In this document: piece by piece, positions 43,268-53,075 of the stretch
Numbering within the stretch: the first letter of the stretch is position 1
Layout of the letters: every line of letters starts with the position of its first letter
Assembly (NCBI RefSeq): GCF_008065135.1
Contig: NZ_CP042914.1
Location: forward strand, 7,173,404-7,237,403
Direction: 5' to 3'
DNA: 64,000 nucleotides
From: Roseimaritima ulvae
GTDB taxonomy: Bacteria > Planctomycetota > Planctomycetia > Pirellulales > Pirellulaceae
The notes under the pieces: model-generated
What the model was told of the DNA's origin: nothing
The model's database searches: none
Seen by the model: the letters and a program-made list of their open reading frames with translations, nothing else
Program-made: the position numbers and the translations under genes

Positions 43268-44803
43268 CTACGGCTCTTGGTTAAACGGAGAAGAATAGGT
43301 ACCGGTCAAATCGACTGTCTGAACTTCACGAGAGTGGGGTTGCAAGAACTTCATTTCGGGTAACTCGATATGCTCGCGCCATTGGCTGATGGGCACATCC
43401 CAGGCTGGAGATCGGAGCGGTTCGCTTAATGACAACAAACATCCGGAACTCATCAAAGTGCTGGCGGAAACCGACGCCAAATCCTGGTTGGGATCCAGCA
43501 TCAACTGCGGCTTGCGACCATTCAAGGAAGCCAACACGAAGGCATGCACTTGAGGGCGGCGTCCCATTTCCTGTTCGAATTTGTCCGCGATGAAATGAGC
43601 CATCTGCAGGACCAATTGGGGATCGCGAGCGAATTTTTCGGACTGTTCCCGACTGAGGAACTGCTTGTGATCCACATTTGCGACCGCCTGGGTTGCTGGA
43701 TCGAAAACCGCAAACCCGATGCCCACCTCTTTTGCCCGCAGCATCATCCGCCAGGAAAACAGATGCCCCCGTTCGCTCCAACTGGTCGGTTCCTGATTCA
43801 ACCGACTGCGCAACGGCCAACTGATCTGGAAAACCGCAAAAACTAGGATCGCTACCACCGCGGTCCACTGCCGCCTGGAACCTCGCCAACTTGAATGGTT
43901 GGCAACATCAAGTTGTGGAGCAGACAACAAGCGGCGAGGCCAGGCGGGCGTGAAAAACAACGTGCTGGCGGCGATCATTAACCAGGGAAACACATGGATC
44001 GAAAACAGGATCGAATTCGTCACATGGAAGGCGATACACAGCACAAAGGCGTAGGGGCGGGTGCGGCGGATCAGCAATGCCGGCACGATGGCGAGATCAA
44101 AGATCATGCCGCTCCATGACATCAACAAACCAACGCCCGGCGTCGCCAACCAGCCTCCGACGATGGGCAGATCGCCTTTGGTGCTGAGGAACATTTCCAT
44201 GGGTTGTCCCAAGATCCAATCCGGCGTCCATTTCGCGATCCCTCCATAGATATAGGGGATAGCAATCTGGAACCGCAACAGCGTCAGCACCCAAGCCGGC
44301 ACGGTGGAGGACTGCAGCGCGGGCTTGCGGATCGCGTCAACCGACAGCATCCGGTTCAGCGGCAACCAGGGTAGCATCCAGCTGATCAGCAGCACCAGAT
44401 AGTAGTGGTTTTGGTAATTGGTCCTCTCCAGCAGAAACACATAGCTGAAACCAATCGCAAACAGCAGCGCCGCGGTGCGATAAAAACAACCGCACAGAAT
44501 CATCAAGGCCAGTCCCATCAGACCGATGAAATGCCAGTACATTCCATCGCCGGGCCAGGGTTGAAGCCACTGGAACCCGGCGTAAGTAAAATGGAACTGC
44601 GGCGAGACGTACAAATCCGTGACGCGTCCCGAGGCGAGGTAATTCCACGCCCACGCAACCATCAATGCGGCAAAGCTGACGCGAAAGAACGTAACGCTTG
44701 CCGCATCCACGGGGCGCATGGAATCGACCAACAACTGCCGCGGACGCAGGACGCCCGTGGAGCCCCCCGACCCCGTGGAGCTCATCGCACCCTTGGAGCT
44801 CAT
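43268..44803 (-). CDS. HTTM-domain membrane protein (vitamin K gamma-carboxylase-like)
   Basis: A 511-residue protein. Helices in about residues 30-330 belong to the HTTM family: ASVTFFRVSFAALMVAWAWN, YFGSP-like LYVSPQFHFTYAGFQWL, SYVFLLERTNYQNHYYLVLL, PLNRMLSVDA and IPYIYGGIAKWTPDWILGQP. These are the blocks shared with vertebrate vitamin K-dependent gamma-glutamyl carboxylase. A soluble C-terminal domain (about 340-511) follows. Carboxylation of Glu is possible but unproven for bacterial members. It is followed after 2 bases by the phosphatase gene and preceded by 40 bases after a lipoprotein gene, so lipoprotein, HTTM and phosphatase may form one transcript. Confidence 0.88.
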   Translation of the reverse strand: MSSKGAMSSTGSGGSTGVLRPRQLLVDSMRPVDAASVTFFRVSFAALMVAWAWNYLASGRVTDLYVSPQFHFTYAGFQWLQPWPGDGMYWHFIGLMGLALMILCGCFYRTAALLFAIGFSYVFLLERTNYQNHYYLVLLISWMLPWLPLNRMLSVDAIRKPALQSSTVPAWVLTLLRFQIAIPYIYGGIAKWTPDWILGQPMEMFLSTKGDLPIVGGWLATPGVGLLMSWSGMIFDLAIVPALLIRRTRPYAFVLCIAFHVTNSILFSIHVFPWLMIAASTLFFTPAWPRRLLSAPQLDVANHSSWRGSRRQWTAVVAILVFAVFQISWPLRSRLNQEPTSWSERGHLFSWRMMLRAKEVGIGFAVFDPATQAVANVDHKQFLSREQSEKFARDPQLVLQMAHFIADKFEQEMGRRPQVHAFVLASLNGRKPQLMLDPNQDLASVSASTLMSSGCLLSLSEPLRSPAWDVPISQWREHIELPEMKFLQPHSREVQTVDLTGTYSSPFNQEP

Positions 44804-44843
44804 CGAACTCGCCGGCGTCGCTCGCCGATGCTCTTGCCCGGCA

Positions 44844-45311
44844 CTACTCCTCGTCCTCGAGGTCTTGGTTGCGTTGTGCCATCATCCGTTCACGACTGCT
44901 GGCTTTTTTCAACACCAGTTCAAAGGTGTTGTCGGTGTCGGCTTTCACTTCCACCTGCATCAGATCCACTTCTTCGTTCATGCTGCAATCGCATTCCGCG
45001 TCACCGCGGCCCACGCGAACACGATGCTTCCCGACCACCGCGCCGTCCCCTTCCCCAGGGGCGTAGGTGGAGATTACATAACGACCTTCGCTATCGGTGA
45101 AGGCAAAGCCTTGCTTGCCCACCATTGCCGAGGCCTGATCTCCGCTACGCAGCGGTTCGAAATAGACCATTGCACCGGAGACGGGCTGGCCTTCGCAAAG
45201 CACCTGCCCGGAGACCTGGGCCGTGGGAAACGCCGCTCCATTACCGCATCCGGCGGCGAGCAAGATGCAGCAAGAACCGGCCAGAAAACCGGCGATTCGA
45301 ATCTTTGACAT
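44844..45311 (-). CDS. Small lipoprotein with transthyretin-like domain
   Basis: A 155-residue lipoprotein: signal GFLAGSCCILLAAGC with the lipidated Cys near residue 22, then VSGQVLCEGQPVSGAMVYFE and GRYVISTYAPGEGDGAVVGK, the same kind of beta domain as the lipoprotein at 40175. The tail (SSRERMMAQRNQDLEDEE) is charged and may be a short coiled segment. It lies 61 bases after a DUF1559 gene, the usual planctomycete pairing, and 40 bases before the HTTM gene. ATG at 45311 is set by the signal sequence; a longer in-frame reading overlaps the DUF1559 gene and is rejected. Confidence 0.85.
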   Translation of the reverse strand: MSKIRIAGFLAGSCCILLAAGCGNGAAFPTAQVSGQVLCEGQPVSGAMVYFEPLRSGDQASAMVGKQGFAFTDSEGRYVISTYAPGEGDGAVVGKHRVRVGRGDAECDCSMNEEVDLMQVEVKADTDNTFELVLKKASSRERMMAQRNQDLEDEE

Positions 45312-45372
45312 GGTTTCGGACTTCGCAAGAATCTCTAAAAACGGATGAAACAACGAGGCTGGTTTTCGAGGA

Positions 45373-46398
45373 TCAATCCCAGTCGCCCAGCGGAATTCCG
45401 TCGCGACGGTCATGCAGTTTGCAGTAGGTATCAATGGCGATGTTTTCGCTGATGAAATGCACCGACCCGTCGGCAAAGACGAATTGGGCACCACCGGGGT
45501 GAAAGCTAAAAGCATTGTCGTCATTGATGGCAAAATACATTTTGTTGGGATTGGTTTGAGCGTTGATCGGGCTGTTCGTGCGGCCGTTGATGCGGACGGT
45601 TTCGTCTTGCCCGCTGCCAAACGATCCGATCCACGTTGGCCAGTCGCGAAACGCCGTGGGCGGTGTGCTCTGGCGACTGGAACTGGAGGTCGTCGAAGTC
45701 ACGTAGGATGATTCGCCCGACAAGATGGTGTTGCTGAGCCCATCGGTGATGTCGGCAAAACGAGCTCCCCCGCCCTCGCGAATCTTGTGCATCACGCCGT
45801 AGTCCCCGTAGCAGCTACCTCCGCCGGCCTTGTAGTCCGAGGTACCATAGCCGATGGACATGGGAAAAGCATTGGGCACCGAACCGCCACCCACCAGATG
45901 ACTGCCAGGAATTGTCCAGCTCGCCGGAACAAAATCGGGCAGCACGGAAGACGGACAGCGGTAGCCCGGCACCACGGTATCTCCGCCAGGAATCACGGTC
46001 CCTGCCGGCACCCCCGGATACAGCATGTCTCGAATACTCTGGTTTCCCAGCGTGCCGTAGTGACCGTTGACCTGTAGCGTTTCGTACAGGTTTTGCTGTT
46101 CCACAAACGGCAGCAGTGCCACCATCCAGCCAAACCCGTCGTCGTCTTCACCGCTGGGCTCTCCGAGAGAGGTATCCGCGGCAAACAGCGCCGGCGGCAT
46201 GATTTTGTACACGCCCTCATAGTTGTGCATGGCCAGCCCAATCTGTTTCAGATTGTTGGAACATTGCATGCGGCGGGCCGCTTCACGAGCCGCCTGTACG
46301 GCCGGCAACAGCAACCCTACCAAGACCCCAATGATGGCAATCACCACCAATAACTCAACCAGCGTAAAACCCGCTCTAAGACTACCGTTACGACGCAT
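45373..46398 (-). CDS. DUF1559 prepilin-like protein
   Basis: A 341-residue paralogue of the protein at 40965. Prepilin leader ends at Gly10, then [20 protein letters not shown] and [20 protein letters not shown]. The C-terminal domain contains AFSFHPGGAQFVFADGSVHF with the family HPGG motif, and SENIAIDTYCKLHDRRDG. First gene of a minus-strand run DUF1559 - lipoprotein - HTTM - phosphatase. It is the mirror partner of the + strand lipoprotein/DUF1559 pair 3.5 kb away. Confidence 0.93.
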   Translation of the reverse strand: MRRNGSLRAGFTLVELLVVIAIIGVLVGLLLPAVQAAREAARRMQCSNNLKQIGLAMHNYEGVYKIMPPALFAADTSLGEPSGEDDDGFGWMVALLPFVEQQNLYETLQVNGHYGTLGNQSIRDMLYPGVPAGTVIPGGDTVVPGYRCPSSVLPDFVPASWTIPGSHLVGGGSVPNAFPMSIGYGTSDYKAGGGSCYGDYGVMHKIREGGGARFADITDGLSNTILSGESSYVTSTTSSSSRQSTPPTAFRDWPTWIGSFGSGQDETVRINGRTNSPINAQTNPNKMYFAINDDNAFSFHPGGAQFVFADGSVHFISENIAIDTYCKLHDRRDGIPLGDWD

Positions 46399-46706
46399 GT
46401 TCCTGCTCCAGAAGGCGAATCATTAAAAATGAATGTGGCGGGTCCGAAGCGAACCGTGAGCCCATTCAGCCTCAACTGCAGCGGGATTTTACGTAACAAG
46501 ATTTGCAAGCCATGAAGGCTGGGTGTAGGTTTCGAGATTGCGAAAAAAAACGGCTGCACTCTTCTGATGACTGGCAGGAAAATGTTGGCAGGAAGGTGAC
46601 AAGCACGATCGCTCGCGGATCTAATCGGCTCCGACTTTGGCGGATGCGTGCCAAAAGTGCGCATTGTCTCCCCATAGCCAAGACGTCCATCGCCAGGAAA
46701 ATACAG
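46399..46706. other. Divergent promoter gap with a short CAGGAA repeat
   Basis: 308 bases between the divergent DUF1559 and peroxiredoxin genes. At 46570-46598 ACTGGCAGGAAAATG is followed by TTGGCAGGAAGGTG, a direct pair of GGCAGGAA(A/G)(A/G)TG units. Related units are at 53046-53076 and 58954-58984. No other structure seen. Confidence 0.55.
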
Positions 46707-47354
46707 ATGCCCACGCTGAAAGAGCAAACCGACGCAAAATTTGCCAATACTCGCAAGAACAACCCCGAATTTGCTAAGCAAGTCGACGCCATACTCGCTT
46801 CCGCCGAGTCGTTTCAGTCGGGTGAGGCGGCACTTGATGTCGGACAGACGGCGCCCAGCTTCCAACTCCCCAACCCGCAAGGCGAGCGAGTTGCTCTGAC
46901 GGACTTGCTGCAAAACGGTCCGGTGGTGGTGACTTTTTATCGCGGCAGTTGGTGCCCTTATTGCAATCTACAACTGCGTGCGATGCAGCAACGATTGGCG
47001 GACATTCATGATCTCGGTGCCGAACTGGTCGCGATCAGCCCTCAAGTTCCAGACGACTCACTGTCGCAAGACGAACAAGAGGGTCTAGAGTTTCCGGTAC
47101 TTTCCGATCAGGACGCCCAAGTGGCAGCCGAATATGGCGTCGCCTGGAACGTGCCACAACTGATACTCGAGCACATGCGGAACGATCGAAACCTGGAATT
47201 ATCCGAGATCAATGGCGGGAACGGGAGCGTGCTGCCGATCCCGGCGACCTTTGTGTTAAATCGCGATGGCGTCGTCGTTTGGCGGTTTGTTGACGTCGAC
47301 TACCGGAACCGTGCCGAACCAGATGACATTGTCGAGGCTTTGCGGGCGTTATAG
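46707..47354 (+). CDS. Peroxiredoxin/redoxin-family protein with CPYC site
   Basis: A 215-residue AhpC/TSA-type thiol peroxidase-like protein. A helical N-terminal part (about 1-45) precedes the thioredoxin fold. The active site is FYRGSWCPYCNLQLRAM with Cys83 and Cys86. The motif resembles both the peroxidatic PxxxTxxC and a thioredoxin CxxC, as in the 'peroxiredoxin-like' branch. SPQVPDDSLSQDEQ and PATFVLNRDGVVVWRFVDVDY complete the fold. ATG at 46707; upstream in-frame codons run through the short repeats. Cytosolic, no signal. Expected to reduce peroxides. Confidence 0.88.
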   Translation: MPTLKEQTDAKFANTRKNNPEFAKQVDAILASAESFQSGEAALDVGQTAPSFQLPNPQGERVALTDLLQNGPVVVTFYRGSWCPYCNLQLRAMQQRLADIHDLGAELVAISPQVPDDSLSQDEQEGLEFPVLSDQDAQVAAEYGVAWNVPQLILEHMRNDRNLELSEINGGNGSVLPIPATFVLNRDGVVVWRFVDVDYRNRAEPDDIVEALRAL

Positions 47355-47402
47355 CATCGGCAACAAATGGGGCAGCAGACGCATTGCGTGTCCCCGCGTG
47401 CT

Positions 47403-48881
47403 CTATCGCGGTACGTAGACTTTTGATGCACCGTGGGGCGGATGATACCGAACGTTGATCAGATTATGTGGGTGTTTTGCGCCGGCTTCCAAAGTCAGAT
47501 CAAGCACGGCTTGCCATTGTCTCCAGGTATCGACTTCGCCTTGTAAGATGGCAACGCCGTCCTGCACCGTCACATCAATCTGGTTACTGGTATCAAACAA
47601 GGCAAATTTGAGCTTACGATTCAGATCTTCCCTGATTTTCTCGTCGCTCTTCTGTTCCCATTTCTTTTCCACCGCCAACGAATTGTTGACATGGACCACA
47701 CCGGTCACACCACTGGCAAGCCAGCCGGCAACTTGCTTTTCCGTCTCGCTTTCGACAACCCCGTATAAACTCACGTGGGCTCGTTGAGAGTGAACTCGCA
47801 CATCGCGACGATCAAGATACGGACTACGCCGAATGGCTGCTTGCGTTTCTTGTACGATCTCGATATCGCTGGGTGGCTGCTCGGAATACTCAACCTTCAG
47901 CTCATTCGCAACTCGCCGCACTCCAATCACGTCCATAGCCAACCGCTCGGCTTTATCCTTGATTCGCAGCCGAGTAACGGTGCCGCTTAGCGAGACCACT
48001 CCGTCAGCGACGTTCGCGGAAATTGCATCCGCGTGGCCGAATACGACCGGGTCTGCGTGAAACACGCGTTCTACCGCGTCGCTGATCTTCGCGTCCGTTA
48101 CGTCCGCGTAACGTGCTTTGCGACGCGTGCCGTCAGCCATACTAGGGTCTACTGCTACTTCGCTTACATCAACTTCCTTGACGCCCCTGACCTCCGCAAG
48201 CACCTCCAATCGATCCTTCATCTCCGCCGTACTGACTCTGCCAGCCAGCTTGACAACGTGATTTTGAACGTCCACTTGAACGTCGGCATCGTCGAGGTAG
48301 ACGGAGTGAACAACCAGGGCATTGATCTCATCTCGTAACTCATCATCGCTGCGCATCGGTAGCAGCTTAACAGTCAACTGGTTCTCAACATCGGTCACTC
48401 CCCGAACGCCCGACGCAACAAACTCGGCGATCCGCTTCTCCGTCAACGAATCCACTTTGCCAGTCATCGCCACTTGTCCCGCAGAGACATCCACGACGAT
48501 CTGAGGTTTGTCGATGCTGTCGTTCACGCGCAGCACCTTCAAAACGTCTTCGCGAATCGCATCATCGGAACGCTCCGAAGTCTTGACGAGGATTTGATTC
48601 AGGACGGCTTCGACCCCTCGAGTTCGCTTGGCAATCCGTGAGGCGAGATGCTTGTCTTGCAAACTTGTAACTTGCCCCGAAAGCGTCACCACGCCGTCGT
48701 GTATTTCAACCTTCGGTGAAACACCGGCGAGTCGCTCGGCGTCCTCTAAGTCAGCTTCGATTGCGGTGACGATATCATTAGGCTGGAGCGACGAAGTGTC
48801 AGTCTTTTCCGCGATCAAACGGTTGCTACCCAGTAACAACGAAAGAATGACGGGCAAGACGAGGCATGGATTGCGGAGCAT
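47403..48881 (-). CDS. Exported six-BON-domain protein
   Basis: A 492-residue protein with a signal peptide (LPVILSLLLGSNRLIAE). Six consecutive BON domains of about 65-75 residues are visible, each with the pattern (D)xxxxV.(G)xVxLxGxVxSxxxKxxAxxxAxxVxGVxxVxNxLxV. Clear examples are VVTLSGQVTSLQDKHLASRI, QVAMTGKVDSLTEKRIAEFV and VVSLSGTVTRLRIKDKAERL. BON domains bind phospholipids and are found in OsmY-like periplasmic proteins that protect the envelope. OsmY has two, so six in a row is long. The ATG at 48881 is chosen by the signal peptide. Convergent with the peroxiredoxin gene, 48 bases between the stops. Confidence 0.92.
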   Translation of the reverse strand: MLRNPCLVLPVILSLLLGSNRLIAEKTDTSSLQPNDIVTAIEADLEDAERLAGVSPKVEIHDGVVTLSGQVTSLQDKHLASRIAKRTRGVEAVLNQILVKTSERSDDAIREDVLKVLRVNDSIDKPQIVVDVSAGQVAMTGKVDSLTEKRIAEFVASGVRGVTDVENQLTVKLLPMRSDDELRDEINALVVHSVYLDDADVQVDVQNHVVKLAGRVSTAEMKDRLEVLAEVRGVKEVDVSEVAVDPSMADGTRRKARYADVTDAKISDAVERVFHADPVVFGHADAISANVADGVVSLSGTVTRLRIKDKAERLAMDVIGVRRVANELKVEYSEQPPSDIEIVQETQAAIRRSPYLDRRDVRVHSQRAHVSLYGVVESETEKQVAGWLASGVTGVVHVNNSLAVEKKWEQKSDEKIREDLNRKLKFALFDTSNQIDVTVQDGVAILQGEVDTWRQWQAVLDLTLEAGAKHPHNLINVRYHPPHGASKVYVPR

Positions 48882-49288
48882 TGGAATGGTCACCGTGTGT
48901 GAAGAAACTCGAGTGGACACGCTGCTCCATTACGTCCTGCAACTCGTATGCCAGCGACCGCCGACTTGACGACTGAAGAAAGAAGCGTGTGGTTCAGCGA
49001 GTTCTCATCAGGCATCGTGGTCTGCAATTGACCACATCGAGTGCCGGGTGGGGACCGACTCTTCTCTATCCAGCCTTGCCGTCAGAGCAAATCGCCCCAT
49101 CCCGCACGGTGGAAGCTGAAAATGGAAGCAGGCAGATGACCGACCACCAAGACGGCGTATACCTTTGCAACCTTCCATTTTTTCCCCTTTGGCGGCAATC
49201 TTGACTATTTTCTGATGTAGTTCCCCCGACGGACGTCACACTGGTGGTTAAACCGTCCCCAAGACTCGCTCTAGCTGGAAAGAACCGA
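48882..49288. other. Non-coding gap between divergent BON and cupin genes
   Basis: 407 bases, presumably divergent promoters. Short frames on both strands lack any recognisable protein. A GGAAGCAGGCAGATG string near 49121-49138 loosely resembles the short CAGGAA repeat but is not a clean copy. Confidence 0.5.
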
Positions 49289-50140
49289 ATGCCTATTCAT
49301 TGCCGCCCTCGTCTGCATACGCTGCTGACATTTGGCTTTCTGCTCGTCGCGCCCGGTCTCAGCTGGGCTCAAACCACCACAGAAATCGTCCTGCCCTCGG
49401 AAATCCAATGGCAGTTTCTGAATCCGGCGCGGGGTGACGCCGCGCCCTCGGCCGGCACGCTATGGGGCGATCAAACCCAAGACGGAGAATCGGGATTTCT
49501 GGTCAAATTTAAAGACGGTTTTTCATCGCCACCCCACATTCACAACATTACCTACCGTGGGATCGTGATCGCAGGCAAGCTGCACAACGACGACCCTCAA
49601 GCCGAACCGATGTGGATGCCCGCCGGTTCGTGGTGGGTTCAGCCCGCCGGTGAAGTCCACATCACCGCCGCGCAAACGCCAAGTGTGGGTTATGTCGAAA
49701 TCCAAAGCGGCCCGTATCTGGTCAAAGCTCCCGAGCAAGCCTTCGATAACGGCGAACGCCCGATCAACGTCGACGCCACGAACATTGTTTGGTTGGACGC
49801 TGCGGACACGACCTGGATTGAGGAAGAAGACTCCAGCGAGCCAACCGCAACCGCTCGGCTGACGTTTCTGTGGGGCAACCCGGATGGCGAACAAGCCGTT
49901 GGCACGATGCTCAAATTGCCGGCCGGTTTCGAGGGGCAACTGCAAACCAACAGTCCTTCGCTCCGCGTCGTGGTCATCGAAGGGCTCTTGAGTCTGCAAC
50001 TCGATGAAAGCGAAAAGGCCAAAGCGTTGCCGACCGGAAGCTACTTCGGGTCGAGCGCCCCCTCAACGCATCACTTCTACTGCGACGCCGAGTGCCTCCT
50101 CTACGTACGAACCAAGGGCAAGTTCACGCTCAAGCCGTAG
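49289..50140 (+). CDS. Exported cupin (DUF4437-like)
   Basis: A 283-residue protein with signal peptide ([19 protein letters not shown]). It has two cupin halves. The first has [20 protein letters not shown] with the metal-binding His pair and [18 protein letters not shown]; the second has [20 protein letters not shown] and PSTHHFYC. The pattern matches the DUF4437 cupin family, which is of unknown function. The start at 49289 is fixed by the signal; an in-frame ATG-less extension to 49244 is rejected. No operon partner on this strand; convergent with a sulfatase gene. Confidence 0.83.
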   Translation: MPIHCRPRLHTLLTFGFLLVAPGLSWAQTTTEIVLPSEIQWQFLNPARGDAAPSAGTLWGDQTQDGESGFLVKFKDGFSSPPHIHNITYRGIVIAGKLHNDDPQAEPMWMPAGSWWVQPAGEVHITAAQTPSVGYVEIQSGPYLVKAPEQAFDNGERPINVDATNIVWLDAADTTWIEEEDSSEPTATARLTFLWGNPDGEQAVGTMLKLPAGFEGQLQTNSPSLRVVVIEGLLSLQLDESEKAKALPTGSYFGSSAPSTHHFYCDAECLLYVRTKGKFTLKP

Positions 50141-50232
50141 TCATCGCCACTTGTGTCGCAGCGACATCAATACGTCTTCGCGCATCGCATCGAAAGCTGC
50201 AAACATGCGTGCAGCTCAAATCCTTCGGTCGC

Positions 50233-51813
50233 TTATTGTTTCGCTCGCTCGCTGCGAACCGGAGCACGTCGGTTGATAGGCTCTTCCACGACAAATGCGG
50301 CGGGGAACGGCGCGGCGGTCTTGCCCCCCACGGCCTCCAACCGCTTGTTCAGCGATCTGCCGCGGGGCCGATTCATGGGCAGATCCATCCCGCCCGCTGC
50401 GCCCAGTTGCTGGTACAACTCCCGCTCCATTTCGATCGCGACCGACTTGTACTCGGGATCATGTAGGAGATTATGTTTCTCGCCGGGATCCTTGATCAGA
50501 TCGTACAGCTCGTCCGTATCCCAGATGCCGTAGTAGGTAATGTATTTGTAGCGATCTCCGCGAAGCGCAAACTGCGTTGGCGTGTGCGGGAAGTTCTTTT
50601 CCCAGTAGTAGACGTAAAGGAAATTCTTGCGCCAAGCCATTTCGGGCGTGTTGGGCAGGTCGAGAAAACTTTGGCCGTCGATGTAGTCGGGCGCTTGCAA
50701 ACCGGCTGCGTGCAACACGGTGGGGCCGATATCGATATTACCAATCACCTTGTCGACGACCTGGCCTCCTTCGTACAGCTCCGGGCACTGCATCATCATT
50801 GGCACTCGCATTGATGCTTCGTACGAAACCCGCTTGTCGATCAACCCGTGCTCACCCCACATAAATCCATTGTCGCCCATGTAAACGACCAACGTCTCAT
50901 CGTGGATTCCCATTTTTTTCAACTGGTCCAGCACTCGCCCGACGCTGTCGTCCACCGAAAGAACCAATTCGCAATAGCGGCGGTAAAGCGTGTCTAAGCC
51001 GATGTCGTCGTGGTAGCTGAAGTCGATACCGTGCCATGAATTCTTTTGATCGCGTACCCAGCGCGGCGCGTTCTTTTCCGCCGTGACGCCCTCGCCGCGA
51101 GGCAAGAAGCTGAGATCCTCATTCTCGTAGCGGCCGAGATGACGCTCGGCGGGAATGAAACGCCCATGAACCGCCTTGTGCGATAGATACAAAAAGAATG
51201 GCTTATCGCTGTCCTGTTGATCTTCCAACCAATTGACCGCGTAATCGGTCAGCTCATCTGTAATGTAGCCCTGTTGCTTGACGCGTTTGCCGTCGACGTT
51301 AAGCGTATAGTCGGGCGTCGGCGGCAGGTAATGGCCCTGTCCGCGAAACGAAACCCAATGATCAAATCCCGGACGCGGGTTATCGGATTGCGCACCCATG
51401 TGCCATTTACCAATGAACGCGGTCGCGTAACCGGCTCGCTGCAGATATTGAGGAAAGAAGATGGTTCCCTCGGGCACTAAACGATTGTTATCGATCACCC
51501 GATGCTTGTGCGTGTACAACCCCGTCAAGATCGATGCACGCGACGGCGAACACAACGAGGTGGTGACAAACGCGTTCTTGAGGTGCACTCCGTTGGCCGC
51601 CAATGAATCCAGATGGGGCGTCTCCAAGAAGGGATGCCCCATGAAACCCATGGCATCGTAGCGGTGATCATCGGTCAAGATGAAGACAACGTTGCGAGGC
51701 TTGACGCCGTCCCGCTTTGCCGTCACCGGCAATTCATCCGCGGACAAAGTATTGCCCACAGGAAAGGCAGCAAGACTGATCAACAGGGCAAACAGGATCA
51801 AAACGCGCAGCAT
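50233..51813 (-). CDS. Exported type I sulfatase
   Basis: A 526-residue sulfatase with signal peptide (VLILFALLISLAAFPVG). Metal site NVVFILTDDHRYDAMG, formylglycine motif C88-S-P-S-R in TTSLCSPSRASILTG, then FIGKWHMGAQSDNPRPGFDH, FLYLSHKAVHGRFIPAE and YMGDNGFMWGEHGLIDKR. The C-terminal region around GDRYKYITYYGIWDTDELYD and NLLHDPEYKS is typical. Probably hydrolyses sulfate esters of algal polysaccharide in the periplasm; requires a formylglycine-generating enzyme not present in the window. Divergent from the sulfatase remnant at 51930. Confidence 0.95.
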   Translation of the reverse strand: MLRVLILFALLISLAAFPVGNTLSADELPVTAKRDGVKPRNVVFILTDDHRYDAMGFMGHPFLETPHLDSLAANGVHLKNAFVTTSLCSPSRASILTGLYTHKHRVIDNNRLVPEGTIFFPQYLQRAGYATAFIGKWHMGAQSDNPRPGFDHWVSFRGQGHYLPPTPDYTLNVDGKRVKQQGYITDELTDYAVNWLEDQQDSDKPFFLYLSHKAVHGRFIPAERHLGRYENEDLSFLPRGEGVTAEKNAPRWVRDQKNSWHGIDFSYHDDIGLDTLYRRYCELVLSVDDSVGRVLDQLKKMGIHDETLVVYMGDNGFMWGEHGLIDKRVSYEASMRVPMMMQCPELYEGGQVVDKVIGNIDIGPTVLHAAGLQAPDYIDGQSFLDLPNTPEMAWRKNFLYVYYWEKNFPHTPTQFALRGDRYKYITYYGIWDTDELYDLIKDPGEKHNLLHDPEYKSVAIEMERELYQQLGAAGGMDLPMNRPRGRSLNKRLEAVGGKTAAPFPAAFVVEEPINRRAPVRSERAKQ

Positions 51814-51929
51814 CGATGAAGCTCAAGGTAGCGAGGAGGTTTTTAAAAACGACTGTCCGGTACCGGGGTCGGAGAGGGTCTATTGTAACCGCATTTCCAG
51901 TGAAAACGGCATCGTTCGGCAACGCATGC

Positions 51930-53075
51930 TCAAGCAACACGGCTGCTTTCGATTCTCAACGTTGGCATTCGAACCCCCGTTTTCCGCTTGCTGTCCGAAC
52001 AAGATCCGCAACAATAAGGCACAACAAGGGGCGACCAGGCGACTACGGCTACCAAACGACTGCCGGACTGTTTTCGGGCGGCGGAGGAAAATGGATGAAG
52101 CCTAATCAAGTGGATGCCCATGGCAGACCGGTCACGGGTTACACGGGGTGGATATTCCAATCGAACGATGGCAAGGAAAAGTATCCAGAACGGGGCGTTG
52201 GCTTGACCGGCGATATCAGTGAGAAATTTGCGGACGCGAGTATCGAGCTGATCGAGCAACTGCGTGAAAAACCATTCTTCATACACGTGAACTTCACCGC
52301 GCCGCACGACCCGTTGTTGATTCCTCCCGGCTTTAAGAATGCCTACGATCCCGCTACGATTCCACTGCCAATGAATTATCGGCCCAGCCATCCATTCGAT
52401 CACGGCAACCAGAACTCGCGAGACGAATCGCTATTGCCGCTACCACGCACCGAGAAAGACGTCCGCGAAGACTTGGCGGTTTACTACGCCGTGATCTCGC
52501 ACCTCGACCAACAAGTTGGTCGCATACTCATGGCTCTCGATGACAGCGGTGAGCGTGACAACACGATCGTCATTTTCACGAGCGATCATGGATTGGCGAT
52601 GGGCAGCCACGGGTTACGTGGCAAGCAGAACATGTACGAACACACGATCAACGTGCCAATGCTGATCAGCGGCCCCGGCGTTCCAAAGAACCAACGCTTC
52701 GAGGCACAGATGTATCTGCGTGACATGTATGCCACGGTCTGCGACTTGGTGGGAATTCCCGTACCGGATGTGCCCAATACTGCCGGCACGCGAGCATCGA
52801 TTGATGGTCGAAGTGTCGTGCCCGTACTGCGTGGCGATCAGGATCAGGTTCACAAATATGTCTTCGGCTACTTTCGCGATTTCCAACGAATGATTCGCGG
52901 CGAGCGTTGGAAATTGATTCACTATCCACAGATCGACAGATATCAATTGTTCGACTTGGTCAAGGAGCAGGAACCACCGAGACACTCACCCCAAGCAGGT
53001 TTGCTGGCGACCTGCAGGTACGGCCGCGGTTCCCGAGCACTGCCTGGACAGAAAAATGGATGACAGGAAGATGAG
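51930..53075 (+). pseudogene. Sulfatase remnant, N-terminus and C-terminus degraded
   Basis: A frame open to 53063 carries sulfatase middle and C-terminal blocks: PFFIHVNFTAPHDPLLIPPG, DDSGERDNTIVIFTSDHGLA, MGSHGLRGKQNMYEHTINVP and RGERWKLIHYPQIDRYQLFD. The catalytic Cys region and first metal site are absent. Upstream, family-like pieces occur in different frames (LKQHG, then FDSQRWHSN near 51948-51975), which indicates frameshifts. After FDLVKEQE the frame no longer resembles a sulfatase and ends at a CAGGAAGATG-type repeat. Not a functional sulfatase. Divergent from the intact sulfatase gene and not closely alike, so it is not a simple duplication. Confidence 0.8.
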
